In this document: positions 7,883-16,745 of the stretch, in pieces
Position numbering within the stretch: the first letter of the stretch is position 1
How the letters are laid out: every line of letters starts with the position of its first letter
Notes under the pieces: generated by a model
What the model saw: only the letters and a program-made list of their open reading frames with translations
Databases searched by the model: none
What the model was told of the DNA's origin: nothing
Translations under genes and position numbers: made by a program
NCBI GenBank assembly: GCA_942492055.1
Contig: CALODP010000024.1
Location: 1-32,270, forward strand
Direction of reading: 5' to 3'
Origin: CALODP01 sp942492055
Lineage (GTDB): Bacteria; Bacteroidota; Ignavibacteria; Ignavibacteriales; Melioribacteraceae
Length of the DNA: 32,270 nucleotides

Positions 7883-8881
7883 TCAAAAAAGAATAAAGGG
7901 TGCCGGAGTAAATGAAAGGATTAATATTGCAAAACTAATGTATCCCAAAATCTCCCTTTTCTTATCAAGCTTTTGCCACAATAAAACCGGAGGATGTTTA
8001 ACCTTTATTACAAAATTCAAAATCAACGCCCAGAAAAGCCAACCGGTCCATCCGATCCCTATGTTTAATTCAAATAAAGAATCTATGGCTCCCCCTACAC
8101 CTAAGACTACGAGCAATATCATAAATATCGAAGCGATTGTTTCATGTTTCTTAAATCCGAACATACTGTACAAAATATGTCCGCCGTCCAATTGACCGAC
8201 AGGAATCAAATTCATTGCCGTAACCAGCAACCCGAACCATCCCGCACAAAGATAGGGGTAATGATATATTTCCGACATAGGAGGTACAAATTGCCCTGGT
8301 GATGTGAATACTGATTTCATTAAGGAAAATAGAAGCGAATCTCCGAATTGTAAACCTATGGCCTCCTTTCCGTATTCGGGAGAGAAAAAATCAGGATGAA
8401 TTGCGAGGATGTATTCTTTTCCGGGAAGATTAATAAATCCGTAAGACAATACAATCATACATGCGACAAATCCGGCCAAGGGACCGTACACACCGATATC
8501 AAACATAGCTTTGTTATTTGTTACTGCTGATCTTGTTCTGATAACGGCTCCCATAGTTCCGAAATGAAACATCCCTACAAATGGAGGAAATGGAATGAAG
8601 TATGGTAGTGTAGCGTCGACTTTGTGATATCTCGCCGCAAAGTAATGCCCGAATTCGTGAGCGCCTAAAATGAACAATAGAGAAACTGCGTAAGGTAATC
8701 CGGTTACAAGAAGGCTTGCTTCAAACGAACCTAATACTCCCAAAGTCCATTCAGTTCCGGCAATTAAAGTGGTAATGAAGGTAACACCGAATAACAATAG
8801 ATGTACCCAGAGTTTATGTTTTTTCGGCCCGCTAGTATTGAACGGGCCTTTATTATATTTTCCGAATGGAGAATTTTCCAT
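7883..8881 (-). CDS. Site-2 protease family membrane metalloprotease (M50)
   Basis: This 332-residue polytopic membrane protein has the zinc motif HEFGH (75-79) in a hydrophobic helix. The third ligand motif, NLIPVGQLDGGH, lies about 150 residues later, giving the classic site-2 protease pair. It has no PDZ domain, so it is not a standard RseP; the compact form resembles plant EGY and bacterial short S2P proteins. Such enzymes cut transmembrane segments, often of anti-sigma factors, but the substrate is unknown. It is the last gene of the glycan operon, 2 bp behind the DUF1207-like gene. The roughly 255 bp beyond its stop hold the candidate leader RNA and otherwise nothing I can call. Confidence 0.88.
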   Translation of the reverse strand: MENSPFGKYNKGPFNTSGPKKHKLWVHLLLFGVTFITTLIAGTEWTLGVLGSFEASLLVTGLPYAVSLLFILGAHEFGHYFAARYHKVDATLPYFIPFPPFVGMFHFGTMGAVIRTRSAVTNNKAMFDIGVYGPLAGFVACMIVLSYGFINLPGKEYILAIHPDFFSPEYGKEAIGLQFGDSLLFSLMKSVFTSPGQFVPPMSEIYHYPYLCAGWFGLLVTAMNLIPVGQLDGGHILYSMFGFKKHETIASIFMILLVVLGVGGAIDSLFELNIGIGWTGWLFWALILNFVIKVKHPPVLLWQKLDKKREILGYISFAILILSFTPAPFILF

Positions 8882-8883
8882 AA

Positions 8884-9714
8884 TTATAAATCGAAGTTAA
8901 TTCCGATGGCTGAATACTCTTTATCAACAAAGTAATATTCTCCGTGAATACTCTTACCGCTGAAATAGTTGTAGTAAACACTCACCCCCTTACCAAAATA
9001 TTTACCAAGCTTTACACCCAAAGTGAATGAGTGATTATATTCATAATCTGTCATGTTTGTTACTTTCAAATCATATCCGGTAAATAAAGAGAGAACTTCT
9101 TTCCCGCAAATCGGATGGAAATAATCGAATCCGACTTGATACGAGTCTGTTCCCAAATGGCCGGGATCAACATGATAGATATATGTTATTCCTGCATAAG
9201 CTCGTAAATTCTTGTATTTGTAGTAAGGCATCAATTCGAAAAACTCACGACTGTAAACTTGCGGTTCGATATTGTCTTTCCATTTATTTTCATGCTTACT
9301 GAAATGTCCGTCAACAAAATGAGCACTGATATGACTTATTCTGAAACGAGCTCCCATTTCGGTTGTATTCGATACTTCTCTCTTGTAACCAAAGTTAACA
9401 CCGAAAAGATAATCGATTGCTACAACTGGAAAATGAAAATCACTTTCTCGCTCAAGCATTGAATAGGTAAACATATCCGCACCAAAGGAAACGGTTTCTT
9501 TTTCATTGAGTTTATATCTCAAAACATCGATCGAATTTCCAACATCCAATCTTAGTTCTGCCTTTTCGGTTTGAAACAGAAAACCTAATTTCGGTTCCAA
9601 TTGATTAGCGGTAAATGGCTGAACTGTTAAATCATCCGGAAATAAAGTTAATTTGTCTTGCCCAAACAGACTAATTGATAATAGCATCATTAAAACGAAT
9701 GACAGTCTTTTCAT
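8884..9714 (-). CDS. DUF1207-like outer-membrane/secreted protein
   Basis: The 276-residue protein has a signal peptide (MMLLSISLFGQ). The conserved start LFPDDLTVQPFTANQLEPKLG, then DVGNSIDVL, and the central RFRISHISAHFVDGH match the pattern I associate with DUF1207: a P-L-x-A-(N/D)-x-x-E-P box followed by an RhxHxSxHxxD motif. Regular alternating strands suggest a small beta-barrel. It is clearly paralogous to the gene at 14120-14986, sharing the same boxes in the same order. It lies within the glycan operon, 2 bp before the protease gene. Its function is unknown; the family assignment is from memory of its motifs. Confidence 0.6.
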   Translation of the reverse strand: MKRLSFVLMMLLSISLFGQDKLTLFPDDLTVQPFTANQLEPKLGFLFQTEKAELRLDVGNSIDVLRYKLNEKETVSFGADMFTYSMLERESDFHFPVVAIDYLFGVNFGYKREVSNTTEMGARFRISHISAHFVDGHFSKHENKWKDNIEPQVYSREFFELMPYYKYKNLRAYAGITYIYHVDPGHLGTDSYQVGFDYFHPICGKEVLSLFTGYDLKVTNMTDYEYNHSFTLGVKLGKYFGKGVSVYYNYFSGKSIHGEYYFVDKEYSAIGINFDL

Positions 9715-9750
9715 AATCAGTATTGATCCGTATTTGTTGATAAATTGTCT

Positions 9751-10842
9751 TTAATACTCTCTCCCTTTCCATTTCACTTTTCTGCTAAAGAATAGTGATG
9801 AAGGTAGAGCGATTACATAAATGATAAAATAGATCTCAAATAGTAAGAAATGTTTGACCTGTAGTTTTAAGGCCAATTTGCGGTAGGTGTTTTTCAAATA
9901 GAAAAAATCTATAAATAATTTCCCGAAGAAAATTACTAATGCCGGTATAGAATAAAAAAACGGAAACAAAAGCATTCCAACGTGAGCCAAAAAGGCTGAT
10001 GCCGCTACTGAAAATCCTGCCAGGTCACTTGCCAATCCCCCGACACACCAGCGCTTTTTCTGCCAATAAAGTGTTTTAATATCATGACAAGTTTCGGAAG
10101 TAACCAAAGCATATTCATCACATGGGTAGATAATCTTATACTTTTTCAGTTTGTAAATCGCTTTCAATAAATTGAAATCTTCGGTTACTGAAAATCCCAA
10201 GGACTCATACCCACCAACTTCACGATAAACCGACTTTCTGTAGGACATGTTATTACCTATGCAGGAAAGAGGCTTACCAAGATTCATTGCCCCCCCGGCA
10301 ACCGTCAGCAGATAAATAAAATCTATCGATTGCATCGCGTCGAACATTCTTTGCTCGAACTGGTTTGTATATCCGCAAACTACACCGACATCATCCGTAT
10401 AGTAAGAAGCCATTGTCTTAGCCCATTTCGGAGAAACAGTACAATCGGCGTCAGTCGAAAGAATAATTTCGCCGGTTGCTAGTTCCATCCCGTTAGCTAT
10501 GGCATTTGCTTTTCCTTTTAGGTTTCCTATCCCCCTCTTTGTATTAAGAGTAACAAAACGGGGTTTTTCTTTTATATATTCTTTTATTATCTCTTCGGTT
10601 TTATCATCGGAATTATCATTGACAATAATTATCTGTAACTTTCCTTCCGGATATTCCAAATTATTCAACGACTCCATACATTTGAGAATATTTCTTTCTT
10701 CGTTTCTCGCAGCAACAATAACAGATGCCGTTGGCAATTCACTTACGTTTACTTTCTTAAACTTTTTCCCGGCGCCAACAGAAAACAAAATTGTTTGAAC
10801 CAGATACAAACAGATTACAATTAGAAATATTATTTCAAACAT
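9751..10842 (-). CDS. Membrane-bound GT2 glycosyltransferase
   Basis: The 363-residue protein has an N-terminal transmembrane helix (IIFLIVICLYLVQTILF), a GT-A catalytic domain and C-terminal helices. Catalytic-domain motifs are SVIVAARNEERNI, IIVNDNSDDKT, the DxD-type STDADC (about 130-135), VTEDFNLLKAI and QKKRWCVGG, the Q-x-x-RW of processive-type GT2 enzymes. It should polymerise or add sugars from a nucleotide donor at the cytoplasmic face. Its start overlaps the deacetylase gene by 13 bp. A second GT2 in the same operon has the same layout, so the two may build one glycan. Confidence 0.87.
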   Translation of the reverse strand: MFEIIFLIVICLYLVQTILFSVGAGKKFKKVNVSELPTASVIVAARNEERNILKCMESLNNLEYPEGKLQIIIVNDNSDDKTEEIIKEYIKEKPRFVTLNTKRGIGNLKGKANAIANGMELATGEIILSTDADCTVSPKWAKTMASYYTDDVGVVCGYTNQFEQRMFDAMQSIDFIYLLTVAGGAMNLGKPLSCIGNNMSYRKSVYREVGGYESLGFSVTEDFNLLKAIYKLKKYKIIYPCDEYALVTSETCHDIKTLYWQKKRWCVGGLASDLAGFSVAASAFLAHVGMLLFPFFYSIPALVIFFGKLFIDFFYLKNTYRKLALKLQVKHFLLFEIYFIIYVIALPSSLFFSRKVKWKGREY

Positions 10843-11465
10843 TCTTTCGGATCTCCAAACTCAAATTCACGATCATTTACCACATCAATAATATATTTGA
10901 TCGCGTCTGCAATTATTCCACTTGATTTTACGCTATCGTGAATTACAATTACTGAATTCTTTTTAATAAAATTTGCAACGGCAAATTTAACAATATTTAT
11001 ATCATTTTTATAATCAAATGTTAATAGCGACCACATCAGGTTTTTCATTCCCATTGCGGATAGCTCTTTATTCAGATTCAAACTGAACCTTCCGTGAGGT
11101 GGACGAAACAAATAATTCGGTTGGCCGGTAATTTCTTCGATTACTTCTTTGCATGCCCTAATCTCATCAAGTCTCCTCTTTTTTCCTACTCTCGAAATAA
11201 TCGCATGATTGAACGTATGGTTGCCTATCGTATGCCCGGCGTCATCAATCTCTTTTGCCAACGTCGGATATCTTTTGATATTGTTTCCCACACACATAAA
11301 TGCTGCTTTTATTTTTGCTTTCTCCAACAAAGGAAGAATTATTTCCGTAGTACCCGGATTCGGGCTGTCATCAATAGTTAAAACAACTTGCTCTTTACCT
11401 GAATACCACAAATACTCGCTGAAAATGCTCTTAATAATTCTTGGTGGATCATATAAAGCTTTCAT
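10830..11465 (-). CDS. NodB-type polysaccharide deacetylase (CE4)
   Basis: The protein has 211 residues. NodB motif 1 is TIDDSPN with Asp32/Asp33. Motif 2 is GNHTFNH, giving metal-binding His83 and His87. Motif 3 is FRPPHGRF, and the C-terminal VIVIHDS supplies the last catalytic histidine. All catalytic positions are present, so it is probably an active metal-dependent N- or O-deacetylase of an amino-sugar polymer. There is no signal peptide, which suggests a cytoplasmic, pre-export or membrane-surface role. It sits between two GT2 genes with end-to-end contacts, strongly suggesting that it edits the glycan they make. Confidence 0.9.
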   Translation of the reverse strand: MKALYDPPRIIKSIFSEYLWYSGKEQVVLTIDDSPNPGTTEIILPLLEKAKIKAAFMCVGNNIKRYPTLAKEIDDAGHTIGNHTFNHAIISRVGKKRRLDEIRACKEVIEEITGQPNYLFRPPHGRFSLNLNKELSAMGMKNLMWSLLTFDYKNDINIVKFAVANFIKKNSVIVIHDSVKSSGIIADAIKYIIDVVNDREFEFGDPKECLK

Positions 11466-12596
11466 TTATCTTTTTACCTTTTTCCCTTTCCACGTAAAAT
11501 TTCCCATTGCTCCTAATATCGGAGCCAATATTATATATGGAATCTGAAACAATTCGGCCAAATACATTAATCTCATTGTTCTCTTTTCGAATAATATTCC
11601 TTTTCCTTCTGTCATCACTCGGTATTCGAAAATCACCTTTAGCATTAGTGTAACCAGTAATGAAGCAAACAACCATGAATACCCTAGAAACCCGAAAACA
11701 ATTTGCAAAGGAATGCCCAAATAAAAGAGAAAGATCAAAGCTAATTTTAGCACCAACATCTTGTCTTTATAAAACAAGCCCTTACTGGCCCATCTGGTTC
11801 TCTGTTCCTTAAAATCATCAACACTCTTGTTTGGTTTCGTGAATACAACCGCTTCGGTATCAAAAGCGTAGTCTATCTTAAAATCTGCCTCATCAAACTT
11901 ATGCATCAAAAACTCATCATCCCCCGAAGAGAATTCTTTATTCCCTTTATAGCCGTCTACTTTGTTAAACGATTCTTTTCTGAAAGCCAGATTCGCCGCG
12001 CTACAGGTCGCGGGTTTTCCTATTCCGATTAGTCCGGCTCCCGCCAAAATCAATCCGGCAAATTCTAACTGTTGCAATTCCTCGAAAACATTCTCACCCG
12101 AATTATAGGCAACCGGTCCGGCAACCATAGCAACGCTGCTATCAAATCTGCTTATAATGCTTGTCAACCAATTTTCACGATGCTCACAATCAGCGTCAGT
12201 CAATACTATTATTTCACCATTAGCTTTGCTCACTCCGTACTCAACCGCGTCCTTTTTGGTTGCCCGGAATTTTTCATCCGAATGATAATCTAGTAACCTC
12301 ACATTCCCGGACATGTTAAACATTTGCAATTTCTCAGCGGAATCATCCTCCGAAGAATCGTTAACAAAAATAATCTCAAGCAGATCTTCCGGATATTTTA
12401 CTTTTCCCAAGCTTGCCGCACAGTTCAATATATTTTCCGACTCATTTTTGTACGGAATAATAATCGACACTCTCGGGAAGCTGTCGTTATTATTTTTTCT
12501 TTCCTTTAATCTGATAATCCCCTTCTTAATACATGACAAAAACCATGAGTAATGAAAAGAGAGCAGCAAAATCAATATGAGAATTATAATCATCAT
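11466..12596 (-). CDS. Membrane-bound GT2 glycosyltransferase (second copy)
   Basis: The 376-residue protein has an N-terminal helix (IIILILILLLSFHYSWFL), a GT-A domain with SIIPYKNESENI, IFVNDSSEDD, the DxD-type LTDADCEH, SSGDDEFLMHKF and EQRTRWASKG, then about three C-terminal transmembrane segments. The order of motifs matches the GT2 gene at 9751-10842, so the two are probably diverged paralogues. Its stop directly abuts the start of the deacetylase gene. Its ATG overlaps the stop of the upstream flippase-like gene by 4 bp, which favours translational coupling. Confidence 0.87.
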   Translation of the reverse strand: MMIIILILILLLSFHYSWFLSCIKKGIIRLKERKNNNDSFPRVSIIIPYKNESENILNCAASLGKVKYPEDLLEIIFVNDSSEDDSAEKLQMFNMSGNVRLLDYHSDEKFRATKKDAVEYGVSKANGEIIVLTDADCEHRENWLTSIISRFDSSVAMVAGPVAYNSGENVFEELQQLEFAGLILAGAGLIGIGKPATCSAANLAFRKESFNKVDGYKGNKEFSSGDDEFLMHKFDEADFKIDYAFDTEAVVFTKPNKSVDDFKEQRTRWASKGLFYKDKMLVLKLALIFLFYLGIPLQIVFGFLGYSWLFASLLVTLMLKVIFEYRVMTEGKGILFEKRTMRLMYLAELFQIPYIILAPILGAMGNFTWKGKKVKR

Positions 12597-13570
12597 TTTG
12601 TCCTTACAAGAAAAAACAATCCCACAATAGCCGGAAATATTAAATTGATAAAGAAAAGCACTATCGCTGCGTTTAACCCGGCGGCCGAAGAAAATCCGTA
12701 AATATCAGTAAAAAAAACCGCGGCTCCTTCCCTCACTCCCAATTCACCGAAAGCAACAGCCGGAATAATCATCTGTGTAAAAATTATCAGGTTGGCAATT
12801 ATTATCGCGCTTAAAAAGGAAGCCTCTTTGGCGAATGCCATTATTAAAAAGGCCATCTGTGTTGTAAAAATCAAATGGAATAATAACGAGAGCCCTACTA
12901 GCGATACAATTGTTCTTTTATCCAATCTTTTCAATGCTTCAAGCGATTCGATGATTTTCGAAAAATATTTATTTCCCTTAAACTTAGAAGTATATGACAA
13001 TACTCTCTTTCTCGTACAAAACAATGTTGTTCCCCCGAGAACAAAGACCCCGAACAGAATAGCTACATAAATCATAAGTCCAGCCGGGATAAAATTGAAG
13101 TAAGAAACAACAAATAATAATGAAGCTACCGATCCGAATAGTACAATCGCAAATAGCGGCACCAATTTGTCAACCGCCGAAGCCATAGAAACTTTCCCAA
13201 TACCGATATTTTTGAAAGGTATTCCGCGAGCTACATATTCACCCAATTTCAACGGAGTAAATATTCCGGCAGATATTCCGATAAACAGTGATTTCAAAAT
13301 TAATTTATTATCCGTAACATCTAACATTTTATTGCACAATATTTTCCATTTTACAAATTGTGATAAAAGATTCGGGATAACCAATAGTAGAGCTACCGCT
13401 ACAAAAGTATAATTCCCTTTGGAAATTATTTCCAATAGCTCTTTGTAATCAACATAATAAACCAGAAAACCGAGTAAACAGATTGTAAAGGCGATTCGCA
13501 GAATTAGATAAACTCTTTTCCTTTCTCTTTTCTCTTCAATTGGTCTCTCTATTTCAACAGCTCTATTCAT
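12593..13570 (-). CDS. Lysylphosphatidylglycerol-synthase-TM/flippase-like membrane protein (UPF0104)
   Basis: The protein has 325 residues and about eight transmembrane segments. Features of the family are the conserved FTPLKLGEYVARGIPF (about 110-125) and IPAVAFGELGVREGAAVFF (about 268-286), the two glycine/glutamate loops of LPG-synthase transmembrane domains. It lacks the cytosolic synthase domain, so lipid-linked flipping or regulation is more likely than aminoacylation. It is the first gene of the glycan operon. The roughly 80 bp between it and the divergent gene at 13650 contain a clear plus-strand promoter but no clear minus-strand one. Confidence 0.8.
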   Translation of the reverse strand: MNRAVEIERPIEEKRERKRVYLILRIAFTICLLGFLVYYVDYKELLEIISKGNYTFVAVALLLVIPNLLSQFVKWKILCNKMLDVTDNKLILKSLFIGISAGIFTPLKLGEYVARGIPFKNIGIGKVSMASAVDKLVPLFAIVLFGSVASLLFVVSYFNFIPAGLMIYVAILFGVFVLGGTTLFCTRKRVLSYTSKFKGNKYFSKIIESLEALKRLDKRTIVSLVGLSLLFHLIFTTQMAFLIMAFAKEASFLSAIIIANLIIFTQMIIPAVAFGELGVREGAAVFFTDIYGFSSAAGLNAAIVLFFINLIFPAIVGLFFLVRTK

Positions 13571-13581
13571 TTATCGGAATC

Positions 13582-13609
13582 TTGTGATAGTTTTTTTTTA
13601 GTATATTTG
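13582..13609 (+). promoter_or_regulatory. TTG / TAnnTTTG promoter for the 13650 gene
   Basis: TATATTTG (13602-13609) matches the -7 consensus, and TTG at 13582-13584 lies 17 bp upstream, within the spacing used by Flavobacterium-type promoters. Transcription would start near 13615, giving a leader of about 35 nt. Confidence 0.72.
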
Positions 13610-13649
13610 CAATACAATTTATCTATGCTTCCCAATTTACGGTACTTTT

Positions 13650-14123
13650 ATGGAATATATTATCTTTGTTTCCGCTATTATTTTCTGGATCGTCTATTAT
13701 ATTTTCGAAGGCATGCACGACGCCAACTTCGCTAAGGAAACCGCTTTACTTAGTAAACATATCGATAAGGAAAAATATTCGCAAATAAAGCCGGACTTTG
13801 TGAAGTATGAACTCAGATGGAAACTATGGGATAGTCTCGAAAAGGCCTTGGTGAAAATAGTTTCCTCAATCATGATATATTATCTTACCGACGATCTTGT
13901 TTTCTCAGTTCTCATGCTCGCTCTTGCCGCGTGCATCCGTGCTATTATGCACGATCTGGTTGTAGCTCTCGGTCTTGGCAAAGGACTTTCACACATCGGC
14001 CCCGATTATATTTATTGGGATCGATTTCTCAGAAGAATGTCCGAAAAAGGGATTAACCAGTATGTAATCAAGTTAACCCCAACAATTATCGTATCAGGAA
14101 TAATCCTATACTATCTCGGCTAA
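13650..14123 (+). CDS. Small polytopic membrane protein of unknown function
   Basis: The 157-residue protein has an N-terminal helix (MEYIIFVSAIIFWIVYYIF), a soluble basic segment, two close helices around 68-106 and a C-terminal helix (IIVSGIILYYLG). Conserved-looking polar residues are GMHDAN after the first helix and RAIMHDLVVALG in the third. The paired His/Asp may be functional, but I do not recognise the family. It is a single gene with its own promoter. Its stop TAA (14121-14123) overlaps the TAG stop of the convergent DUF1207-like gene by two bases. Confidence 0.75.
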   Translation: MEYIIFVSAIIFWIVYYIFEGMHDANFAKETALLSKHIDKEKYSQIKPDFVKYELRWKLWDSLEKALVKIVSSIMIYYLTDDLVFSVLMLALAACIRAIMHDLVVALGLGKGLSHIGPDYIYWDRFLRRMSEKGINQYVIKLTPTIIVSGIILYYLG

Positions 14124-14986
14124 ATAAAATCGACTTGGAAACCAATAGCGAATTTCGCATTTCTACGGTAATAATATTCGCTAAACATGTTATATCCGTA
14201 ATAATAGGAAGTATAAAAAATAATTCCTTCGTCGAACCAATCTCCGAACTTAACTCCGAGCATTGTATTTATTGAGCCTTTGTAATCAGGCATACCGGAA
14301 TATTTGAAATGCCCCGCGAAAAACAGATTTGTTTCCTTTTCAAAAGCCTTACCGAAAATTTTATTTGTGGAAATTTCCGCTCCGGCAGTAAACCAATATT
14401 TCTCTATTAAACTTGGACGCACTAATGTTGAATAACCAATTCCGGCGTAAGGCATTACCACCATCGAATTATATCTCTTTTCATAAGCGAAAGTGAATTC
14501 ACCGAAATCCTGAGTAAAGGGAATCGGCTTAACATCTTTTATCCAACTGTTTGTCTCCGGAATCCAATGCCCGTCAACAAAATGAGCGCTATTATGAACT
14601 ATCCTGAATCGTGTTAGAAAACGCTCATTATCGTTGTACCTTTTTTCAAAAGAAGCGTGTCCCCCGAAAAAACCATCCAAAGCGTCTATCTGTAATCGCC
14701 TTCCGGCGTAATTAGTTGACAAAGCGTAAGCGAAAAAATCAATTCCTACATTAATTTTCATGTCATCGGAAAAACAAAACGAAAGGAGATCCATGCTGTT
14801 ACCAATATCAACTTTCAAATGTCCGTTATCAGGATAATATAGAATTCCCATTTTCGCTTCCAAATGATTTGCCTTCAAAGGCATGAATACCATCTCGTTG
14901 GGGAGAAAATTGAACTTGAAATTTTGTGCAAAAATCTGACTGGCAATAAAGAAAGAAATCAAAAAAAATAAATTCTTATTAAACAT
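14120..14986 (-). CDS. DUF1207-like outer-membrane/secreted protein, second paralogue
   Basis: The 288-residue protein has a signal peptide (FFLISFFIASQIFAQ). It shares with the 8884-9714 protein the opening LPNEMVFMPLKANHLEAKMG, the DIGNSMDLL box, the central RFRIVHNSAHFVDGHW, and a C-terminal LGVKFGDWFDEGIIFY followed by EYYY. Elsewhere the two are strongly diverged. It is a single gene with a TATCTTTG promoter 32 bp upstream of the start, back to back with bshC. The two copies sit on either side of the glycan operon's upstream end. Function unknown. Confidence 0.62.
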   Translation of the reverse strand: MFNKNLFFLISFFIASQIFAQNFKFNFLPNEMVFMPLKANHLEAKMGILYYPDNGHLKVDIGNSMDLLSFCFSDDMKINVGIDFFAYALSTNYAGRRLQIDALDGFFGGHASFEKRYNDNERFLTRFRIVHNSAHFVDGHWIPETNSWIKDVKPIPFTQDFGEFTFAYEKRYNSMVVMPYAGIGYSTLVRPSLIEKYWFTAGAEISTNKIFGKAFEKETNLFFAGHFKYSGMPDYKGSINTMLGVKFGDWFDEGIIFYTSYYYGYNMFSEYYYRRNAKFAIGFQVDFI

Positions 14987-15017
14987 TAATTCACCACATT
15001 TTTCAAAATAGAAGACA

Positions 15018-15025
15018 AAGATACA
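15018..15025 (-). promoter_or_regulatory. TAnnTTTG promoter of the DUF1207-like gene
   Basis: Minus-strand TATCTTTG is an exact -7 match. Transcription would begin about 25 bp before the ATG at 14986. The -33 region lacks a good TTG. Confidence 0.68.
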
Positions 15026-15080
15026 AAAAACATTTTCTTATTCCACTTGGGGATTATTTATTCTTTCCCTTTAGAATTAG

Positions 15081-15088
15081 TATCTTTG
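15081..15088 (+). promoter_or_regulatory. TAnnTTTG promoter of bshC
   Basis: TATCTTTG, identical to the divergent promoter 56 bp away. It lies inside the longest possible bshC reading frame (TTG at 15047), so translation must start downstream of it, at ATG 15101 or 15113. Confidence 0.7.
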
Positions 15089-15100
15089 CATAAAGAAAAA

Positions 15101-16735
15101 ATGGATATAGAGATGTTCGTAAACTTTAGGGAAGTCCCCGGTTTTTCAGATTTGTTTTTAGATTATGTTTATGATTTCGAAAAAGTAAAACCGATTTATC
15201 AAAAAGATTTTCGCGATACCGATTCTTATCAACAACATTTTGAAAATGTTATTGATAAATATTCAACAGACAGAGCCAAACTACAATCGATTATTACCAA
15301 ACAATACGGCGATAATCGACTCTCGCTGAGAACCAAAACAAATATCAACAATATTGGTAGCTCCAATTGTATTGCTGTTGTAACCGGACAACAATTAGGA
15401 CTTGGTGACGGCCCTCTCTATACATTTTATAAAATTATTAGTGCTATAAAACTGGCAAATAAACTTAAAGACGATTATCCGCAATATCACTTCGTCCCCA
15501 TTTTCTGGCTCGAAGGAGACGACCATGATTTCGACGAAGTAAGATCGATGAATTTCCCTGATAATAATTCCGTTACCTCTATCCCTTACGATGACGGGTT
15601 AGAAGAGGAACTGAATCGCGGAAGCGTTGGCAATATTAAGTTTAACGAAAATGTATCCCGAGTAATAGATGAAGTCTCGAATATATTACAAGAAACCGAT
15701 TTTAAAAGTTCTCTGATATCCAAATTGCAATCTTACTATTTCGAAGGTAATACTTTCAAAGAGGCTTTTCGTAATATTCTTTTTGAAAATTTCGATGAGT
15801 ACGGATTGATTATTTTCGATCCGCAGGATAAACCCGTAAAAGAAATGTTGATTCCTGTCGTGCAAAATGAAATTGTTAATTTTCGCAAACACACCTCCGA
15901 AATACTATTGCGCAGCGCGGAACTGGAAGATTCATATCATGCACAGGTAAAAGTAAAACCTATCAATCTTTTCCTAAACGAACCGGACGGAAGATATTCA
16001 CTAGAACCGACAGAAAAAGGTTATAAAGTTAAGGGAAAAAGAACAAGATTCGAGCAGAAGGAATTGTTAGGTCTTTTGAACAAGGAACCGGAGCGTTTTA
16101 GCCCTAATGTCCTCCTCCGCCCTATTTGTCAGGACTATTTACTCCCGACCGGGTTTTATATTGCCGGTCCCGGAGAAATAAGCTATTTCGCGCAAGTAAT
16201 TCCGAATTACGAGTTCTTCAATATTGCTCAGCCGATTTTATATCCGCGAAGCTCCGTTACCCTAATCGAAAAACATGTCTCACGACTGATCGATAAATTC
16301 GATATGCCAATAATGGATTGTTTCTCGAACGAACAGGAACACATAAATCATGTGTTGGAATCTGTTGCTCAGGAACATATTACTACGCTATTTAACAATT
16401 CTGAAAAAGAGCTAAACTCTATCTTCCAATCAATTCGTGAGAAACTTTTGGAATTGGATTCTACTCTGGAACATCCAATAGAAAAAACCGAAGAAAAAAT
16501 TCTTTCTTCAATGGATAATCTGAAAGCCCGTTCTTTGAAGGCTCAGGAGAAAAAATACTCAACCGTGTTAGCACAATTGATGCGACTCAGAAATTCTATT
16601 TTCCCTAAAGGAGTACCGCAGGAGAGAGTATTCAATTACATTTATTTCGAAAATAAATATGGCCCCGATTTTGTGAAATGGATTTTCAACGAGGTAAACA
16701 TAACTAAATTCGAACACCAATTTATCGTTTTATAG
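15101..16735 (+). CDS. bshC: Bacillithiol biosynthesis cysteine-adding enzyme BshC
   Basis: The protein has 544 residues, matching the family length. N-terminal FREVPGFSDLFLDYV leads into the nucleotide-binding core: AVVTGQQLGLGDGPLYTFYK and then FVPIFWLEGDDHDFDEV. The middle contains LRPICQDYLLPTGFYIAGPGE, and a coiled-coil region lies near the C-terminus. BshC joins cysteine to glucosaminyl-malate in the last step of bacillithiol synthesis. No bshA or bshB is visible nearby. The start at 15101 is chosen because the promoter element at 15081-15088 excludes the upstream TTG frame; ATG 15113 is the alternative and would give an 18-20 nt leader. After the stop comes a perfect 10-bp hairpin. Confidence 0.93.
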   Translation: MDIEMFVNFREVPGFSDLFLDYVYDFEKVKPIYQKDFRDTDSYQQHFENVIDKYSTDRAKLQSIITKQYGDNRLSLRTKTNINNIGSSNCIAVVTGQQLGLGDGPLYTFYKIISAIKLANKLKDDYPQYHFVPIFWLEGDDHDFDEVRSMNFPDNNSVTSIPYDDGLEEELNRGSVGNIKFNENVSRVIDEVSNILQETDFKSSLISKLQSYYFEGNTFKEAFRNILFENFDEYGLIIFDPQDKPVKEMLIPVVQNEIVNFRKHTSEILLRSAELEDSYHAQVKVKPINLFLNEPDGRYSLEPTEKGYKVKGKRTRFEQKELLGLLNKEPERFSPNVLLRPICQDYLLPTGFYIAGPGEISYFAQVIPNYEFFNIAQPILYPRSSVTLIEKHVSRLIDKFDMPIMDCFSNEQEHINHVLESVAQEHITTLFNNSEKELNSIFQSIREKLLELDSTLEHPIEKTEEKILSSMDNLKARSLKAQEKKYSTVLAQLMRLRNSIFPKGVPQERVFNYIYFENKYGPDFVKWIFNEVNITKFEHQFIVL

Positions 16736-16745
16736 GTGGGTTTGT

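Noticed and set aside
10499..11547. Plus-strand ORFs opposite the GT2 and deacetylase genes
   Set aside because: Shadows of conserved minus-strand motifs, with no start signals.
15047..15100. N-terminal extension of bshC from TTG 15047
   Set aside because: It would place the start codon upstream of the TATCTTTG promoter element at 15081-15088.
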